The position numbers and the translations under genes were made by a program. From Azospirillum lipoferum 4B (lineage in GTDB: Bacteria; Pseudomonadota; Alphaproteobacteria; Azospirillales; Azospirillaceae), in the NCBI RefSeq assembly GCF_000283655.1, contig NC_016622.1, forward strand, positions 1,190,501 through 1,254,500: a DNA stretch of 64,000 bases, read 5' to 3'. Of this stretch, positions 38,599-47,787 are shown piece by piece (position 1 is the stretch's first letter; every line of letters starts with the position of its first letter). The notes under the pieces are model-generated. The model did no database searches. It was not told the DNA's origin and worked only from the letters and a program-made list of their open reading frames with translations.

Positions 38599-39018
38599 TT
38601 ATTTGCGGTCCCTGGCTCCGTCGACGGCAACGTTCCGGTCGGAGACGATCCGGTCGTCGGGTGCCCCCTCCCTTTGGCCCTCCGCTTGCCCCATCGGGTG
38701 ATCGGGCTGGCGCGGCGGCAGCGGGCCGGTGCCGAGACCGCTTGCCTCCTCGCTGCCGGGGATGCCGAAGTCCTCGTCGGGCTGGTCGATGGGACCGCCG
38801 GCGCCGGGGCCGATGACGCGCTGGAATCCCTCGATCTCTTCATCGATGTCCAGGTGATCGCGCGTTTCGGCAATGTCGAGCGGGATGGGACGTTCGTCGA
38901 TGCCGCCGCTGTCGCTGGGACCGGTGGCATTGCCGACGTCTCTGTCGTCACGCGGCCTGTCATCACCGCGCCGGTCGTCGGCTTTGCGGCTGTCGCTGTT
39001 GCGGTCGTTGGAGGCCAT
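38599..39018 (-). CDS. Disordered acidic protein, 139 residues
   Basis: The protein is rich in Asp, Arg, Gly and Pro with no hydrophobic core (SRKADDRRGDDRPRDDRD near the N terminus; later PIPLDIAETRDHLDIDEEIE). It is very probably intrinsically disordered. GGGAGAG precedes the ATG at a good distance. I recognise no domain. It lies just downstream of the methyltransferase-like gene on the same strand. Confidence 0.6.
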   Translation of the reverse strand: MASNDRNSDSRKADDRRGDDRPRDDRDVGNATGPSDSGGIDERPIPLDIAETRDHLDIDEEIEGFQRVIGPGAGGPIDQPDEDFGIPGSEEASGLGTGPLPPRQPDHPMGQAEGQREGAPDDRIVSDRNVAVDGARDRK

Positions 39019-39057
39019 GGGCGCTCTCCCGTCTGCTGTGTGAGGTCTCGGTCTTCC

Positions 39058-39873
39058 TCAACAGGGCGGAAGCGCGCTCGTCACCGCATGCAGGTCGAAC
39101 CAGCCGCCGACGCTGTGGCGCAGGTCGAGCCGACGGTCCTGTTCCGGTGCCGGGGCGATGTCCCACAGCCAAGACATGTCGGGCGCGGGCAGGGGAAGGC
39201 CCCAGGTCGATTCCTCCACCTCCGTCACTGTGCCGCGGTGCAGCCAGGAACTGTCGACGTCCGTGAACAGCGCCGCCCTCTCGGCAATACCGGACAACCA
39301 GCACAGATGCCCCTGGACCATGCGCCGCGCGAAGGCCAGCCTATCCGCATCCTGTGTGTGCGGCGCGCGGCGCTCCACCGCCTCCAGCGGCAGAAGCGGA
39401 AGCTGGGACAGCAGGTTGCAGGACAGGGCGAAGCGGAAGTGAGCGCCGTCGATCGACGGCGGTTCGAAGCCGGTGGGCAGCGGCGCGCGGCGGTCGAGCG
39501 CCTCGGCGAGCGGGGCGAGGGCGCCGCTGACGTCCAGTTCCACCAGCCGAACATTCGGCAGACCCGCGGCGCGGCGGCGGACCGCCCGGCTGTGCAGCAT
39601 GTCCACCAGCACCACCTGGTCGAATCGCGCGGTCAATATCTCCAGGGGGACTTCGATCAGCAGCCCCGATCCGGCGACCAAGGCCCGGCCGCCCGGCTCA
39701 ACCCGCTGGATCGCCTGATCGACGAAGCGGTGGCAGGCGGCCACATGCGGGGCCCAGGCCCGCCGCTGCCGCCGGTAGCGGGCGCCGAGCGCCACCATTT
39801 CCGCCAGATAGCCGAAGCGGCGGGCCAACGGTTGGCAGGGCGTGGTCAGATATTCGATCGCTTCGCGCAGCAT
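39058..39873 (-). CDS. SAM-methyltransferase-like protein
   Basis: The 271-residue protein has a Rossmann-like core with GGRALVAGSGLLIEVPLEIL as glycine loop and an acidic end of beta strand 2 in VVLVDMLHS. A region typical of class I methyltransferases follows (LVELDVSGAL, ALSCNLLSQLP). The first glycine loop is less canonical than usual, and activity is not assured. GGGGGAGAAG precedes the ATG. Its start is 54 bases from the divergent SDR gene, so both may share a control region. The substrate is unknown. Confidence 0.75.
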   Translation of the reverse strand: MLREAIEYLTTPCQPLARRFGYLAEMVALGARYRRQRRAWAPHVAACHRFVDQAIQRVEPGGRALVAGSGLLIEVPLEILTARFDQVVLVDMLHSRAVRRRAAGLPNVRLVELDVSGALAPLAEALDRRAPLPTGFEPPSIDGAHFRFALSCNLLSQLPLLPLEAVERRAPHTQDADRLAFARRMVQGHLCWLSGIAERAALFTDVDSSWLHRGTVTEVEESTWGLPLPAPDMSWLWDIAPAPEQDRRLDLRHSVGGWFDLHAVTSALPPC

Positions 39874-39927
39874 GGCCGGTCGCTTCTCCCCCTTGACCCG
39901 CGGCGATGGCAAGGTACCTATGGCGGC

Positions 39928-40698
39928 ATGGTCGAGATCAAGAGGAAAGCGGTCCTGGTCACCGGGGCCGGCAAACGCATCGGGCGGGCCATCGCGCTCG
40001 ATCTGGCAGGGCAGGGGTGGGACGTCGCCGTCCATTACCGAAGCTCCCGCGAGGAGGCCGATGCCGTCGTCGCCGAAATCGGTCGGGCGGGTGGCAGGGC
40101 CATGGCCTTCGCCGCCGACCTGGACCGCGAGGCGGAGGTGAAGGCGCTGGTGCCCGCGGTCACCGAGCAGCTCGGCCCGCTGACCCTGCTGGTCAACAAC
40201 GCCTCCCGCTTCGAGCGCGACGAGGTCGCCGACGTCACCCGCGAATCGTGGGATGCGCATATGGAGGCGAACCTGCGGGCGCCCTTCGTGCTGTCGCAGG
40301 ATTTCGCCTTACGGTTGCCGGAGGACGAACGCGGGCTGATCGTCAACATCATCGACCAGCGCGTGTGGAATCCCACTCCGCATTTCATCTCCTACACCCT
40401 GTCGAAGATGGGGCTGTGGGCGTTGACCCGCACGATGGCGATGGCGCTCGCCCCGCGCATCCGCGTGAACGGCATCGGCCCCGGTCCCATCCTGCGCAAC
40501 GACCGCCAGACCGAGGAGGAGTTCTCCGCCCAGTGGGACTCGACCCCGCTCAGGCGTGGGAGCACCCCGGAGGAGATCTGTGCCGCCATCCGCTTCCTGA
40601 TCGCCGCCCCGGCGGTGACCGGCCAGATGATCGCGCTGGACGGTGGGGAGCATCTGGGATGGGCGCAGCCGACGCATGGCTTCGTTCCCAGCGAATAG
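39928..40698 (+). CDS. Short-chain dehydrogenase/reductase, FolM/pteridine-reductase-like
   Basis: The 256-residue SDR has a TGAGKRIG cofactor loop, NNAS, and a catalytic region with YTLSK. The GKRIG form of the cofactor loop and the DQRVWNPTPHFISYTLSK region recall FolM/pteridine reductases, which reduce dihydrofolate or dihydromonapterin. The usual SDR serine is replaced by the acidic residue of IIDQR, as in that subgroup. ATG 39928 is used; longer open frame upstream is not coding. The divergent neighbour is the methyltransferase-like gene. Confidence 0.88.
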   Translation: MVEIKRKAVLVTGAGKRIGRAIALDLAGQGWDVAVHYRSSREEADAVVAEIGRAGGRAMAFAADLDREAEVKALVPAVTEQLGPLTLLVNNASRFERDEVADVTRESWDAHMEANLRAPFVLSQDFALRLPEDERGLIVNIIDQRVWNPTPHFISYTLSKMGLWALTRTMAMALAPRIRVNGIGPGPILRNDRQTEEEFSAQWDSTPLRRGSTPEEICAAIRFLIAAPAVTGQMIALDGGEHLGWAQPTHGFVPSE

Positions 40699-41102
40699 AT
40701 GCCTGTTACAACTCGGAAACCGCACTGAGCCAAGCCGGGAAGGGCCGGATCGTCACCCCGGCGTTCCTGCCGCCAGGAAAATGACCGCGCGTTTTACACA
40801 GGTGCCCCACCCGGCGCAAGAGGCGCCTGCGACCCCGCGACAATTTTGTGTCCACGCGTCAATTCCCGCCCTTGACTCGGGCCTGACCTAAGGAAATCAA
40901 TGGGTTGGCGAAAATGCCCAAAAAATAGGCGGATGCATGGCAGCCCTTGCTGCGCCTAGCTCCGGACGAGCTACCCCCTCCGTTATCGACAAACTTATCC
41001 ACAGGTTTCGTGGATATTCTTCGGGAGGGGTGAGTCGCTCCATTTGTTCCCTGCCTGTGCCCAACGGTTGACCCGCGCCGGCCGGTCGACGACATTCTGG
41101 TC
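40699..41102. other. Intergenic region before uvrC, with DnaA-box-like sites
   Basis: This 404-base region has no credible gene. Near its right end it contains TTATCGACA (40983-40991) and TTATCCACA (40995-41003), and the inverted repeat ATCCAC/GTGGAT at 40998-41016. These may be regulatory. Confidence 0.55.
40983..41016 (+). promoter_or_regulatory. DnaA-box pair and inverted repeat upstream of uvrC
   Basis: TTATCCACA at 40995-41003 is a perfect consensus DnaA box (TTATNCACA), and TTATCGACA at 40983-40991 is a one-mismatch variant. ATCCAC-N7-GTGGAT overlaps the first. The site is about 90 bases before uvrC. A role in DnaA-linked control is inferred. Confidence 0.5.
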
Positions 41103-43082
41103 ATGTCCGAAACGCAATCCTCCGCCCCCCAGGCTCCCGTCGCCACGGAACCGGCAGACGCCGCCGATGTCATGTCCGCTGCCGATGCGGCGGCCGGCGA
41201 AAGCGGTGCCGCACGGCCGAAGCGCCGCCCGGCCGACATCAACCGGGGCGTCGAGATCATTCGTGAGCATCTGAAGACCCTGCCGCAGACGCCGGGCGTC
41301 TACCGCATGCTGGCGGGCGACGGGGCGGTCCTGTATGTCGGCAAGGCGCGCAACCTGAAGCGCCGGGTGACCAACTACACCCAGGTCGGAAAGCTGCCGG
41401 TCAGGCTCCAGCGCATGGTCGCGGAGACCGAGACGATGGAGTTCGTCAACACCCACACCGAGGTGGAGGCGCTGCTTCTCGAATCGAACCTGATCAAGAA
41501 GCTGATGCCGCGCTACAACGTGTTGTTGCGGGACGACAAGACGTTTCCGCACATCATGATCACCAGGGACCACGATTATCCGCAGTTGACCAAGCACCGT
41601 GGCGCCCGCGGGCGCGACGCCGATTATTTCGGCCCCTTCGCCTCGGCGGGGGCGGTGAACCGCACCATCACGGCGCTGCAGCGCGCCTTCCTGCTGCGCA
41701 ACTGCGCCGACACCGTGTTCGCCAGCCGCACGCGGCCCTGCCTGCAATACCAGATCAAGCGCTGCACCGCGCCCTGCGTGGAGCGTGTCAGCCCGGCGGA
41801 GTATCGGGCGCAGGTCGATCAGGCCCGCGCCTTCCTGGCCGGCAAGAGCCGCGACATCCAGACGGAGTTCGCCGACCGGATGATAGCCGCCTCCGACGCC
41901 ATGGATTTCGAGACGGCGGCGCGCTACCGCGACCGTATCCGCGCGCTGACCGCGATCCAGGCCCACCAGGACATCAATGTCGAGGGGGTGGTGGAGGATG
42001 CCGACGTGATCGCCGCCTATGCCGAGGGCGGCGTGACCTGCATCCAGGTCTTCTTCTTCCGCGGCGGTCGCAACTACGGCAACCGCGCCTATTTCCCCAG
42101 TCACGACAAGGCGGCGGAGACGGAGGAGGTGCTGGCCGCCTTCATCGCCCAGTTCTATGAGAACAAGGCCGCGCCGCCGCTGGTGCTGGTCAGCCACGCC
42201 CTGCCGGAACTGGATCTGCTGAGCGAGGCGCTGGCGGTGCGCGCCGGCCACAAGGTGGAGCTGGCCGAGCCCAAGCGCGGCGAGAAGCGCCGGATCGTCG
42301 AGCACGCACTGACCAACGCGCGCGAGGCGCATGGGCGGCGTCTGGCCGAAAGCTCCAGCCAGGCGCGGCTGCTGGACGGGGTTGCCGCCGTCTTCGGCAT
42401 GGATGCGCCGCCGGAGCGGGTCGAGGTCTACGACAACTCCCACATCCAGGGAGCCCATGCCATCGGTGCGATGATCGTCGCCGGGCCGGACGGCTTCATC
42501 AAGAACGCCTACCGCAAGTTCAACATCCGGAGCGAGGGTGCGGCCGGCGACGACTTCGCCATGATGCGCGAGGTGCTGACCCGCCGATTCGGCCGGGCGG
42601 TGAAGGAGGACCCGGAGCGCAGCCTGGGAAGCTGGCCCGATCTGGTGCTGATCGATGGCGGGCTGGGCCAGTTGAACGTGGCACTGGAGGTGTTCGCGGA
42701 ACTGGGGATCGACGACGTGACTCTGGTCGGCATCGCCAAGGGGCCGGACCGCGATGCGGGCCGAGAGCATTTCTTCATGGAGAATCGCCCGCCCTTCCAG
42801 ATGGAGCCGCGCGACCCGGTGCTGTATTTCCTGCAACGGCTGCGCGACGAGGCGCACCGCTTCGCCATCGGCACCCACCGGGCCAAGCGGACCAAGGCCA
42901 TCGGAAAGTCGCCCATCGACGAAATTGCGGGCATCGGCCCCGCCCGGAAGAAGGCGCTGCTGCACCATTTCGGCAGCGGGGCGGCGGTCGCGCGGGCCGG
43001 GCTGGCCGATCTTGAAGAGGTGGAAGGGATCAATCGTGCCGTTGCGAAAAAGATATACGATCACTTCCATCCCGATGGTTAG
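41103..43082 (+). CDS. uvrC: Excinuclease ABC subunit C
   Basis: The 659-residue endonuclease makes the two incisions of nucleotide excision repair. After a 45-residue alanine-rich, probably disordered extension, the GIY-YIG nuclease domain begins (TPGVYRM near 63, LYVGKA at 77-82). A UVR motif that binds UvrB follows ([13 protein letters not shown]). The C-terminal RNase-H-like nuclease ([16 protein letters not shown]) and tandem HhH repeats complete it. It stands ahead of pgsA, an arrangement common in proteobacteria. Confidence 0.97.
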   Translation: MSETQSSAPQAPVATEPADAADVMSAADAAAGESGAARPKRRPADINRGVEIIREHLKTLPQTPGVYRMLAGDGAVLYVGKARNLKRRVTNYTQVGKLPVRLQRMVAETETMEFVNTHTEVEALLLESNLIKKLMPRYNVLLRDDKTFPHIMITRDHDYPQLTKHRGARGRDADYFGPFASAGAVNRTITALQRAFLLRNCADTVFASRTRPCLQYQIKRCTAPCVERVSPAEYRAQVDQARAFLAGKSRDIQTEFADRMIAASDAMDFETAARYRDRIRALTAIQAHQDINVEGVVEDADVIAAYAEGGVTCIQVFFFRGGRNYGNRAYFPSHDKAAETEEVLAAFIAQFYENKAAPPLVLVSHALPELDLLSEALAVRAGHKVELAEPKRGEKRRIVEHALTNAREAHGRRLAESSSQARLLDGVAAVFGMDAPPERVEVYDNSHIQGAHAIGAMIVAGPDGFIKNAYRKFNIRSEGAAGDDFAMMREVLTRRFGRAVKEDPERSLGSWPDLVLIDGGLGQLNVALEVFAELGIDDVTLVGIAKGPDRDAGREHFFMENRPPFQMEPRDPVLYFLQRLRDEAHRFAIGTHRAKRTKAIGKSPIDEIAGIGPARKKALLHHFGSGAAVARAGLADLEEVEGINRAVAKKIYDHFHPDG

Positions 43083-43160
43083 AATGCGGGCACCTTCAAA
43101 CGGGCGGCTTCCTCACGGGCGCCGTGCGGCGACATCCTCCAGCGGTTCGAGTTTTCCGTC

Positions 43161-43763
43161 ATGCTGACCAGCCTGCCAAACCTGCTGACCCTGTCGCGCA
43201 TCGCGGTGATCCCGGTGGTGGTCGGGCTGTTCTATGTGCCGGAAGCCTGGGCCGCCTATACTGCCTGCTCGCTCTATGCCGCGGCCTGCATCACCGACTG
43301 GTTCGACGGCTATCTCGCGCGCGCCTGGGCGCAGGAAAGCGTCATCGGCAAGTTCCTGGACCCCATCGCCGACAAGTTGCTGGTCGCGGCGACGCTGATC
43401 ATGCTGGCGGGATTCCACCGGCTGACCGGCCTGTCGATCCTGCCGGCGGTGGTGATCCTGCTGCGCGAGGTGTTGGTGTCGGGCCTGCGCGAGTATCTGG
43501 CCGGCCTGCATGTCGGCGTTCCGGTGACCTGGCTGGCCAAATGGAAGACGACGATCCAGATGATCGCGCTGGGCTTCCTGATCGTCGGTGATTATGGTCC
43601 GGCCGAACTGCCGGTGACCATCATCGGCACGGTGGGTCTGTGGATCGCAGCGGCCCTCACCTTCTACACCGGGTGGGATTACATGCGTGCCGGACTGACC
43701 CACATGATGGCCGAACAGCCGGCGAAGCCCGGTTCCGCCCGTTCCGCCCGCAGCGCCGGTTGA
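43161..43763 (+). CDS. pgsA: CDP-diacylglycerol--glycerol-3-phosphate 3-phosphatidyltransferase
   Basis: The 200-residue inner-membrane enzyme makes phosphatidylglycerol phosphate, the precursor of phosphatidylglycerol and cardiolipin. The CDP-alcohol phosphatidyltransferase motif D-x2-DG-x2-AR-x8-G-x3-D-x3-D is fully present (DWFDGYLARA, then GKFLDPIADK). Six or so hydrophobic helices are visible. The C-terminal tail is alanine/serine/arginine rich. The mobB start lies 11 bases beyond the stop, suggesting an operon. Confidence 0.96.
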   Translation: MLTSLPNLLTLSRIAVIPVVVGLFYVPEAWAAYTACSLYAAACITDWFDGYLARAWAQESVIGKFLDPIADKLLVAATLIMLAGFHRLTGLSILPAVVILLREVLVSGLREYLAGLHVGVPVTWLAKWKTTIQMIALGFLIVGDYGPAELPVTIIGTVGLWIAAALTFYTGWDYMRAGLTHMMAEQPAKPGSARSARSAG

Positions 43764-43774
43764 GAGTTTCCAAA

Positions 43775-44275
43775 ATGAAGATTTTCGGGCTGACCGGCTG
43801 GAGCGGCAGCGGCAAGACCTCGCTGATGGTGCGTCTGATCCCGGCGCTGACCGGGCGGGGCCTGCGCGTCTCGACGGTCAAGCATGCCCACAAGGGCTTC
43901 GACATCGACCATCCCGGCAAGGACAGCCACAACCACCGCGTCGCCGGCGCGACGGAGGTGGTGGTCAGCTCACCACGCCGCTGGGCGCTGATGCACGAGC
44001 TGCGCGACGGCGAACCCGAGCTGACGCTGGAGCAACTGATCGGCAAGGTCGCCCCGGTGGACCTGCTGCTGATCGAGGGCTTCAAGCGCGACCGGCACGA
44101 GAAGATCGAGGTCTGGCGCGCCGACGTGGACAAGCCCCTGATCGCGCCGGACGATCCCACCATCGTCGCGGTGGCGAGCGACGGCCCGGTGCCGGGATGC
44201 CCGGTGCCGGTGCTGGACCTGAACGACGAGGAAGCGGTTGCGGCGCTGATCGTGAAGCGGTGCGGTTTGGGGTGA
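43775..44275 (+). CDS. mobB: Molybdopterin-guanine dinucleotide biosynthesis adapter MobB
   Basis: The 166-residue P-loop protein binds GTP through GWSGSGKTSL near its N terminus and contains VKHAHKGFDIDHPGKDS, typical of MobB. It helps MobA attach GMP to molybdopterin for bis-MGD enzymes, but is not essential. The ATG at 43775 follows the pgsA stop by 11 bases. It ends with a GTGA overlap into the HAD gene. No mobA is in the window. Confidence 0.93.
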   Translation: MKIFGLTGWSGSGKTSLMVRLIPALTGRGLRVSTVKHAHKGFDIDHPGKDSHNHRVAGATEVVVSSPRRWALMHELRDGEPELTLEQLIGKVAPVDLLLIEGFKRDRHEKIEVWRADVDKPLIAPDDPTIVAVASDGPVPGCPVPVLDLNDEEAVAALIVKRCGLG

Positions 44276-44937
44276 TCGAAGCGTCTGTTTGGCGTCCGCC
44301 GGATCGCCGCGGCAATCAACTCGCCATCTTCGACTTCGACGGCACCTTGGCCGACTCGTTTCCCTGGTTCATCGGCGTTCTGAACGATGTGGCCGACCGC
44401 TACGGCTTCAACCGGGTGCGGCCGGACGAGGTCGAGCAGCTGCGCGGTTACGATGCGCGGCAGATCATGCGGCACCTGCGCGTCCCGAACTGGAAGCTGC
44501 CCTTCATCGCCAACCATATGCGCCGCCTGATGGCGCGCGACATCGACGGCATCCGGCTGTTCGACGGGGTGCCGGACATGCTGCGCACGCTGAACGACCG
44601 GGGCGTGACCGTCGCCATCGTCAGTTCCAATTCGGTCGAGAACATCCGCACGATCCTGGGACCGGAGGCGGCGGGGCAGGTTGGCCATTACGGCTGCGGT
44701 GCCTCGCTGTTCGGCAAGGCGGCGAAGTTCCGCAAGATGCTGCGGACGACCGGCATTCCGGCCGGCCGGGCCGTCGGCATCGGTGACGAGGTGCGCGACA
44801 TCGACGCGGCGCGCAAGGTGGGGATGGGCTGCGCGGCGGTCACCTGGGGCTATGCCCGCGGCGATGCCTTGGCGGCGCGGCGGCCGGATCGGCTGCTGAG
44901 CCGGGTGGAGGAGATCGCCGGGCTATTCGGCGGCTAA
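44272..44937 (+). CDS. HAD family hydrolase, phosphoglycolate-phosphatase-like
   Basis: The 221-residue protein shows HAD motif I in LAIFDFDGTLADSF, motif II in IVSSN, a lysine in SLFGKAAKFRK and the acidic motif GIGDEVRDIDAAR. The alpha-helical cap follows motif I, as in phosphoglycolate phosphatases. GTG 44272 overlaps the mobB stop as GTGA, so it is translated with mobB; a link to molybdenum cofactor synthesis is not known for this family. The substrate is undetermined. Confidence 0.85.
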   Translation: MIEASVWRPPDRRGNQLAIFDFDGTLADSFPWFIGVLNDVADRYGFNRVRPDEVEQLRGYDARQIMRHLRVPNWKLPFIANHMRRLMARDIDGIRLFDGVPDMLRTLNDRGVTVAIVSSNSVENIRTILGPEAAGQVGHYGCGASLFGKAAKFRKMLRTTGIPAGRAVGIGDEVRDIDAARKVGMGCAAVTWGYARGDALAARRPDRLLSRVEEIAGLFGG

Positions 44938-45007
44938 GTGCCACGCTCTGGAAAGCATGCCTTTTCCCTCTTCGCACCGGACGCCGCGACGGACTAGAGT
45001 GGCGGCT

Positions 45008-46261
45008 ATGGTGCAACTCGACAATGATTGCTTCGCCTTCGGCGGGCCGATGATGGCGGTGGAGCCGGCGCTGGCGCTGCTGGCCGGACGGGTCGGGCCG
45101 GTGACGGCGACCGACACGGTTCCGCTGACCGATGCGCTGGGCCGGGTGCTGGCCGCCGATCTGATCGCGCCCTTCAATGTGCCGCCGCACGACAATGCCG
45201 CGGTTGACGGCTATGCCGTGTTCTTCGACGACCTCGCCGCCGATGGTCCAACGGTCCTGCCGGTCACGGCGCGGGTCGCTGCCGGGCAATGGCTCGGCCG
45301 GCCGGCGGTGCGGGGGGAGGCGGTGCGCATCTTTACCGGCGCGCCGATGCCGGCGGGGATGGACACCGTCTTCATGCAGGAGGATTGCCGCACGGATGGT
45401 TCCTCCGTCACGCTGCCTGCCGGCGGTCGCCGCGGCGTCAATCGGCGGCTGGCCGGCGAGGATGTGCGCGAGGGCTCGGTCGTGCTCTCTGCCGGGCGCC
45501 GCCTGCGGCCAGAGGACATCGCGCTCGCCGCGTCGCTCGGCCATGCGACGCTTCAGGTGCGCTGTAGATTGCGGGTGGCGGTGTTCTCCACCGGCGACGA
45601 GCTGCGCCAGCCGGGGCAGGCACTGGAGCCGGGCGCCGTCTATGACGCCAACCGCTACGCCCTGATCGCGCTGCTGTCCCGGCTGGGCTGCGCCGTTACC
45701 GACCTCGGCATCCTGCCCGACCGGTTCGAGGCGATCCGCGATGCGCTGGCGGAGGCCGCGGCCGGCCATGACGCGCTGATCACCTCCGGCGGCATGTCCA
45801 CCGGCGAGGAGGATCACGTCAAGCCGGCGGTGGAGGCGAATGGGCGGCTGGATTTCTGGCGGCTGGCGATCAAGCCGGGGAGGCCGGTGGCGCTGGGCCG
45901 TGTCCGCGATTCTGTCTTCGTCGGGCTGCCCGGCAATCCGGTCGCGGTGGTGGTCACCTTCCTGCGCATCGCCCGGCCGATCCTGCTGCGGCTGATGGGG
46001 GCGGCGGATGAGACGCCGCGCCTCATCCCGGTGCGCGCCGCCTTCGCCCACAAGAAGAAGCCGGGCCGGCGCGAGTTCCTGCGCGGGTCGCTGACGCGGG
46101 GTGACGATGGCGCGCTTGCCGTTACCAAATACCCGCGTGACGGGGCGGGCGTCCTGTCGTCGCTGGTCGAGTCCGAAGGCCTGATCGAACTGCCGGAGGA
46201 TCTTGCCCAGGTCGAACCCGGCATGATCGTCGACTTCGTGCCTTTCAAAGAATTCCTCTAG
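45008..46261 (+). CDS. moeA: Molybdopterin molybdenumtransferase MoeA
   Basis: The 417-residue enzyme inserts molybdenum into molybdopterin. Marks are NVPPHDNAAVDGYAV near residue 56, RIFTGAPMPAGMDTV, FSTGDEL, NRYALIALL and GLPGNPVAVVV, in the expected order of MoeA domains. The ATG at 45008 is preferred over the in-frame ATG at 44957. It stands ahead of moaD and moaE, with 10 and 4 bases between genes, forming a cofactor-synthesis operon. Confidence 0.96.
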   Translation: MVQLDNDCFAFGGPMMAVEPALALLAGRVGPVTATDTVPLTDALGRVLAADLIAPFNVPPHDNAAVDGYAVFFDDLAADGPTVLPVTARVAAGQWLGRPAVRGEAVRIFTGAPMPAGMDTVFMQEDCRTDGSSVTLPAGGRRGVNRRLAGEDVREGSVVLSAGRRLRPEDIALAASLGHATLQVRCRLRVAVFSTGDELRQPGQALEPGAVYDANRYALIALLSRLGCAVTDLGILPDRFEAIRDALAEAAAGHDALITSGGMSTGEEDHVKPAVEANGRLDFWRLAIKPGRPVALGRVRDSVFVGLPGNPVAVVVTFLRIARPILLRLMGAADETPRLIPVRAAFAHKKKPGRREFLRGSLTRGDDGALAVTKYPRDGAGVLSSLVESEGLIELPEDLAQVEPGMIVDFVPFKEFL

Positions 46262-46271
46262 GGGACGCGTG

Positions 46272-46523
46272 ATGAAGATTCTGTATTTCGCCTGGCTGCG
46301 CAGCAAGATCGGCGTGCCGACGGAAACGGTGGATTTGCCGGCGGAGGTCGCCACCGTCGGCGATCTCGTCGAGTGGCTGAAGACCCGCAGCCCCCGCCAT
46401 GCCGAGGCTCTGGCCAACAGCAAGGTGGTCAAGGTGGCGGTGAACCAGGAGCATGTGCCCTACGACCACCCCATCGCGGCGACCGACGAAGTGGCCCTGT
46501 TCCCGCCGGTGACGGGGGGCTGA
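46272..46523 (+). CDS. moaD: Molybdopterin synthase small subunit MoaD
   Basis: The 83-residue ubiquitin-like sulfur carrier ends in PPVTGG, where the terminal glycine becomes a thiocarboxylate. It gives sulfur to MoaE for dithiolene formation. ATG 46272 is preferred over the GTG one codon upstream. It lies 4 bases before moaE. Confidence 0.95.
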   Translation: MKILYFAWLRSKIGVPTETVDLPAEVATVGDLVEWLKTRSPRHAEALANSKVVKVAVNQEHVPYDHPIAATDEVALFPPVTGG

Positions 46524-46527
46524 CGCC

Positions 46528-46980
46528 ATGGCGATCCGCGTCCAGGCCGAGGATTTCGATGTCGGTGCCGAATATGCCGCCTTCACCGCCGGCCGCACCA
46601 GCGTCGGCGGGGTGGCGATGTTCGTCGGGCTGGTGCGCGACATCGCCGGCGGCGAGGCGGTCAGCGCCATGACGCTGGAACACTATCCCGGCATGACTGA
46701 AAAGCAGCTGGAGGCGATCGAGGAGGAGGCGCGCAGGCGCTGGCCGCTGGACGACGTGCTGGTGATCCACCGCCATGGCCGGCTGGAGCCGGGCGACCGC
46801 ATCGTCATGGTCGCCACCGCCTCGGCCCATCGCGACGCCGCCTTCGAATCCTGCCGCTTCCTGATGGACTGGCTGAAGACCAAGGCGCCGTTCTGGAAGC
46901 TGGAGGCCACGCCGGAGGGCGAGCGCTGGGTCGAGGCGAAGGACAGCGACGATGCCGCGGCGGCGCGGTGGAGCGAGTAG
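46528..46980 (+). CDS. moaE: Molybdopterin synthase catalytic subunit MoaE
   Basis: The 150-residue large subunit of molybdopterin synthase converts cyclic pyranopterin monophosphate to molybdopterin using sulfur from MoaD. FVGLVRD near residue 32, LEHYPGMTE near 50, the HRHGRLEPGD stretch and the C-terminal KTKAPFWKLE with the catalytic lysine are conserved. No moaA, moaB or moaC is in this window. Confidence 0.96.
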   Translation: MAIRVQAEDFDVGAEYAAFTAGRTSVGGVAMFVGLVRDIAGGEAVSAMTLEHYPGMTEKQLEAIEEEARRRWPLDDVLVIHRHGRLEPGDRIVMVATASAHRDAAFESCRFLMDWLKTKAPFWKLEATPEGERWVEAKDSDDAAAARWSE

Positions 46981-47002
46981 GGACCGGGGCGGGCGGGGCC
47001 GG

Positions 47003-47593
47003 TCAGGCGTGACCGGCTTCACCCGACAGCATGGAGACGCTGACGCCGAGCTTGCCGATGGCGCGTTCCCACTTGGCATCCAGGTCGGTGTCGAACAGAA
47101 GCTTTTCGTCGCAGGGCACGTTCAGCCAGCCGTTGGCCTGGAATTCCGCGTCCAGCTGGCCCGGCCCCCAGCCGGCATAGCCCAGCAGCAGGATGTTGCG
47201 GCGCGGGCCGCGGTCTTCGGAAATGGCGCGCAGGATGTCGATGGTTGCGGTCAGCGCCACGTCGTCGTTCACCACCAGCGTGCCGTCACGGACATAATCG
47301 GTGGAGTGCAGAACGAAACCGCGGCCCGATTCGACCGGCCCGCCGTAATGGACCGGCAGGTTGTTCATCGGCTGCGGAATGTTCATGTCGAGCTGTTCCA
47401 GCAGGTCTTCGAACGTGATCGACCCGAACAGCCGGTTCACCACCAGTCCCATCGCTCCATCTTCATTGTGGGCGCAGACATAGATGACCGTGCGCTGGAA
47501 ACGCGGGTCCTCCATTCCGGGCATGGCGATCAGCAGCTGGCCGGTCAGCGATTCCGTCGTCTTGGAGTCCGGAGACTTGGTCAGGCGCGGCAT
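47003..47593 (-). CDS. AlgH/YqgE (UPF0301, DUF179) protein
   Basis: The 196-residue protein has the DUF179 pattern: LTGQLLIAMPGMEDPRF, ICAHNEDGAMGLVVN and GGPVESGRGFVLHS. In Pseudomonas AlgH was linked to alginate regulation, but the molecular role is unknown. AAGGAT precedes the ATG. It converges with moaE and is divergent from the ScsB-like gene. Confidence 0.92.
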   Translation of the reverse strand: MPRLTKSPDSKTTESLTGQLLIAMPGMEDPRFQRTVIYVCAHNEDGAMGLVVNRLFGSITFEDLLEQLDMNIPQPMNNLPVHYGGPVESGRGFVLHSTDYVRDGTLVVNDDVALTATIDILRAISEDRGPRRNILLLGYAGWGPGQLDAEFQANGWLNVPCDEKLLFDTDLDAKWERAIGKLGVSVSMLSGEAGHA

Positions 47594-47687
47594 GGTCGAA
47601 TATCCTTGTCGTCGGTACGGTGCGGAAGACCGCCTCCGTCCGTACGGTCGGTTGTGGTTGGCGCTCTGGTGACGCTTTCACCGGAGT

Positions 47688-47737
47688 GTGACAGCACCGG
47701 TCGAGCTTTGTCACCTATATATGGGCTATCATATAGG
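47688..47737. promoter_or_regulatory. Palindromic promoter region before the ScsB-like gene
   Basis: CCTATAT (47714-47720) and ATATAGG (47731-47737) form a perfect inverted repeat around a 10-base centre. GTGACA (near 47688) and TGTCAC (near 47709) make another. TTGTCA at 47708-47713 could be a -35 box with TATAGG as -10, a layout reminiscent of MerR-family operators. This is a pattern reading only. Confidence 0.45.
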
Positions 47738-47787
47738 GTGTCGGGGACGCGGTTGCGCCCCTTCCCGGGAAGAGAACAGTGCGCACC

